5,358 nt of DNA from SIG510 sp045540975 (GTDB taxonomy: Bacteria; Bacillota; Clostridia; Oscillospirales; JAAYXM01). A program made the translations under genes and the position numbers. The DNA lies in NCBI GenBank assembly GCA_045540975.1, contig JAZQIE010000002.1, forward strand, positions 1-5,358. The letters run 5' to 3'. Positions 5,030 to 5,358 of the stretch are shown here, in pieces. Numbering within the stretch: position 1 is the first letter of the stretch; every line of letters starts with the position of its first letter. The notes under the pieces are model-generated. The model ran no database searches. It saw only the letters and a list, made by a program, of their open reading frames with translations, and had not been told where the DNA came from.

Positions 5030-5358
5030 ATGATCTGTCCGTTTTGCAGCCATCCCGAAAGTAAGGTCATCGATACACGTCCCACCGATGAAGGCAGCAG
5101 TATCCGCCGCCGCAGAGAGTGCTTGTCCTGTAAAAAGAGATTCACAACTTATGAGGTTGTGGAGCATATGCCGTTTTTCGTTGTGAAGAAAGACGGTAGC
5201 CGTCAGCCGTTTGATAAGCAAAAACTGCTCAACGGTTTGCTCCGCGCGTGTGAAAAGCGCCCGGTTCCGCTTCATGCGTTGGAGTCGGTTGCGGATGAAG
5301 TGGAGCAGTATCTCCTCAATTCCATGCAGCGTGAGATTCCCACCAAGTCGGATCGTAG
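5030..5358 (+). CDS. nrdR: Transcriptional repressor NrdR, 3' end cut by window
   Basis: NrdR binds nucleotides (ATP or dATP) and represses ribonucleotide reductase genes by binding paired NrdR boxes. About 109 of the usual 150 or so residues are visible. The N-terminal zinc ribbon has CPFC (Cys3, Cys6) and CLSC (Cys31, Cys34), with the family stretch VIDTRPTDEGSSIRRRREC between and KRFTTYE after it. The ATP-cone domain begins at about residue 49 with VVKKDGSRQPFDKQKLLNGL and continues through ACEKRPV and LNSMQREIPT. The ATG at 5030 follows GAGGTG (5018-5023) by 6 bases. It is probably transcribed with the 84-residue gene from the promoter near 4691. The last codons before the edge read Thr-Lys-Ser-Asp-Arg, whereas relatives usually have an Ile-Gly-type hydrophobic start of the next helix there. 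Confidence 0.95.
   Translation, partial: MICPFCSHPESKVIDTRPTDEGSSIRRRRECLSCKKRFTTYEVVEHMPFFVVKKDGSRQPFDKQKLLNGLLRACEKRPVPLHALESVADEVEQYLLNSMQREIPTKSDR

Overview
The window is a compact, mostly housekeeping piece of a bacterial chromosome. The gene families, the strong AGGAGG-type ribosome binding sites, the sigma-A-type promoters and a G+C content of roughly one half suggest a clostridial Firmicute, most likely an Oscillospirales/Ruminococcaceae-like gut anaerobe. That placement is inferred from gene content and was not tested phylogenetically.

Layout, left to right. (1) The 3' four fifths of purB, an adenylosuccinate lyase of the type also found in animals, runs off the left edge. (2) A near-consensus promoter starts 12 bases after the purB stop and drives secD and secF, two separate genes 15 bases apart that encode the SecDF export motor. 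(3) The secF transcript ends at a bidirectional terminator shared with a convergent 80-residue, two-helix membrane protein of unknown function on the minus strand; that gene's stop codon lies in the terminator loop. (4) Divergent from the small gene is a TIM-barrel protein of the sugar phosphate isomerase/epimerase type. Its best promoter lies inside the small gene's coding sequence, so the two 5' ends overlap. (5) A strong promoter with an A/T tract upstream of its -35 drives an 84-residue DUF6514-like protein followed by nrdR, the ribonucleotide reductase repressor, which is cut by the right edge.

Purine synthesis (purB) and dNTP control (nrdR) both concern nucleotides, but nothing links them here as one system; secDF belongs to protein export. 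No RNA genes, CRISPR arrays, insertion sequences or phage genes were seen, and no gap between genes exceeds about 95 bases. I found no convincing new multi-gene system. The points most worth a second look are regulatory: a pair of NrdR-box-like sites 31 bp apart inside the gene upstream of nrdR, the overlapping divergent transcription around 3730-3842, the stop codon inside the terminator at 3508-3540, and the dyads at the secD start of transcription.
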